In this document: positions 28,663-30,399 of the stretch, in pieces | Numbering within the stretch: the first letter of the stretch is position 1 | Layout: each line of letters begins with the position of its first letter | Origin: Elysia marginata | Lineage: Eukaryota > Mollusca > Gastropoda > Plakobranchidae | Assembly (NCBI GenBank): GCA_019649035.1 | Contig: BMAT01000221.1 | Coordinates: 160,845-191,243 of the forward strand | Reading direction: 5' to 3' | DNA length: 30,399 nt | Notes under the pieces: model-generated | Told to the model about the DNA's origin: nothing | Database searches by the model: none | Seen by the model: the letters and a program-made list of their open reading frames with translations, nothing else | Translations under genes and position numbers: made by a program

Positions 28663-29730
28663 AATGCTTCCTTCATTGAAGTTTCATAATTTGCAAATTT
28701 AATGTCATACATGATTTTTTTTTAACTATCATCATAAAAATAAAACCTATAAGTATAACTTAGCTCCAACAAATTTTATGAAAGTAAGCTTACAAAAAAC
28801 CAAAACCCTAGGTATATTTTGAACTCATTAGTCACATAGGTTAAAATTTAATATTCAAGTTCAAATTTTATTTCCTTAGCCCCAAAAAAATAAATTTCTC
28901 TTAACTTGGCTTTACAATCAAAATTATTTTCCACCTGCTTAATGACTGCATCGGTTCTTTCTCATTTAACGATGAAATAATATTTGTTAAACAGCAACTT
29001 TGAACAAATAAACAAGAGCAAAAAAAGCCTTTAAGAGATCCGCATAGGTGTAAACTAACCATCTATTAAAAATATTAAACAGATAATTAGGAAAAATATG
29101 ACAATAGTATGGTTGCCTCATTTTCTTTTTGAGAATTTACTCTGATGAAACTATAATTTGCAATTAGGTATATTATGCTACACCAATTCAATGGCATTTA
29201 CTACAAAGCTATACTAAATTAAATAGCTGAAAGCTTCACTAAAAGTTTTCATCATGTGGTCTATCATTGTAAAACTTTGTCAATGCATGTATCATACAAA
29301 GTCACAAGCATCATTAAACCACTTCACAAGATGAGTGAGTCATTAAAAATAAAAAAAAAAGTACAACATGAAAATATTTGACAATGACATGAATTTTTTA
29401 TTACAATTTCTTAATCTATACCTATCTCAAGGGAAGAAAAATTAACTTCTAAACTAGATTTAATCATAATACTAATTGTATGAACTTAAGTCTCATAACT
29501 CATGAACAGTAACTGCATAATGTTCACAACAATCCAGCGCATGGCTTAAGTTAATAGTAATACTTTCACAATAAGAACTATAGTGTTCGACGCCTTAGAA
29601 ACACAGAGCCACAAACAAGCTGGAAAAATATCATTCGTTCAGTCAAAGTTGCCAGGATAGCAAGACAGTTCTAATCTTTTGTGAACTGAAGGCCATGACA
29701 AGGGCTCCATATAGTTTCCTACTAGGCAAG

Positions 29731-29816
29731 CTAACCAGAAGTGGCAGGAGCACGTCTACTGCGGCGAGAGTGAGCCAGACTCCTTCTCATCTCTCTCAGG
29801 TCTTCTTTGCCTATGG
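29731..29816 (-). CDS. Terminal coding exon of an unidentified gene
   Basis: On the minus strand a clear acceptor (CTCTGTTTTCCAG) is followed by 86 nt of GC-richer sequence, two bases plus 28 codons, ending at TAG (29733-29731). The frame I prefer reads IGKEDLREMRRSLAHSRRSR then RAPATSG, a basic, Arg/Ser-rich tail. A second frame (HRQRRPERDEKESGSLSPQ, stop nearer) is also open after the acceptor, so the frame is not certain. I do not recognise the family. The sharp composition change from its flanks and the splice site support a real exon. Earlier exons lie beyond the right edge. Confidence 0.6.
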
Positions 29817-30399
29817 CTGGAAAACAGAGAAACAGAAAACAAAATCTTAGAATTAGATAATTAAAATTATTTGAACATCGGAAGAACAACATTTAGCTTC
29901 AAATTATACAAAAACTAAATTATCAATTACATTACAAAATTGGTGAGAGGATTATAGTGCAACTCCAAATATTAATTATTATTGATTCAAATTAAACAAA
30001 TACTTGAACTATCCAAGTTCGAATCATTTAGGATCAACTGCAATAAATTTCAAGCACCCCTTTTTCAGTTTCTAGGGTTCTACTGTTTGTTTTATCATAC
30101 AAGAAACAAAAATGAAAAAAACAAAACAAACAAGACTACCATTTAAAGCTGACTTGAATAATATAAGACCATAAGTAAAGCGATGATGCAAAAAAAGTGA
30201 TGATAAAAAAAATGATTTAACAAGCCAAAGACAAAAAAAAATCCAAAAAGTTTACTGTGGTCGTGGACCTTGGATTTAAAAAACTTCTATGGAAAATTTA
30301 CAAAAGGAAAAAATTTTACACTCCCAATCAACTTTGTGCATGTGTGTGTATTCTATCCTAAAAAAATAGAAAAGATGGGCTGATATTGCGACTAACATA
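29817..30399 (-). other. Predicted intron of the unidentified minus-strand gene
   Basis: AT-rich with A runs. I see no further exon before the window ends. Confidence 0.45.

Larger units (their letters stand above)
27181..29730 (-). other. Probable long 3' UTR of the minus-strand gene
   Basis: A 2.5-kb AT-rich stretch after the minus-strand stop codon with no other coding signal. A minus-strand AATAAA at 27203-27198 is a plausible end. A two-copy 44-bp tandem repeat lies within it. Closer AATAAA hexamers may also be used, so the extent is uncertain. Confidence 0.4.

Overview
This is eukaryotic, most likely animal, nuclear DNA. It is AT-rich, has long non-coding stretches, spliced genes with standard metazoan splice sites, microsatellites, decayed non-LTR retrotransposons and a cut-and-paste DNA transposon. 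The malic enzyme is of metazoan type, and the small secreted C-type lectin and RTE-like LINE suit a lophotrochozoan such as a mollusc. That placement is inference. A 48-base run of N (18523-18570) shows it is an assembled draft scaffold.

Layout. Positions 1-8300 hold no gene I can support. They contain a compound microsatellite, a degenerate RNase H/C-terminal fragment of a LINE on the minus strand (about 4300-4835), a 60-bp tandem duplication and a CR1-like LINE pseudogene on the plus strand (about 7240-7880). A two-exon C-type lectin gene lies on the minus strand (start codon at 11012, stop at 8311). Positions 11013-14814 are non-coding.

The main gene is a malic enzyme on the plus strand, 14815-21169. 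Ten exons in consistent phase encode about 450 C-terminal residues ending at a TGA. The first 110-130 residues are not in the window, so the 5' exons lie further upstream or were lost in assembly. The first visible intron has a GC-AG boundary. The 3' UTR runs to one of two AATAAA signals near 22.4 and 22.75 kb.

Positions 23241-25430 are a nested mobile-element locus. A 5'-truncated RTE-like LINE is split by a 989-bp Harbinger-like DNA transposon with 22-bp perfect terminal inverted repeats, a TTA target-site duplication and a MADF-domain open frame. Removing the transposon and one TTA restores the LINE reading frame at a conserved motif. The LINE is bracketed by two diverged copies of an 80-90 bp sequence.

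Positions 25431-29730 are mostly non-coding and probably include the long 3' UTR of a minus-strand gene. Only the last coding exon of that gene (29731-29816) is inside the window, and it converges on the malic enzyme gene.

The most unexpected signal is the self-complementary octamer TACATGTA. It occurs 16 times between 16370 and 26364, always outside coding exons, and I found none in the first 16.3 kb or the last 4 kb. The genes do not form a pathway; their proximity appears incidental.
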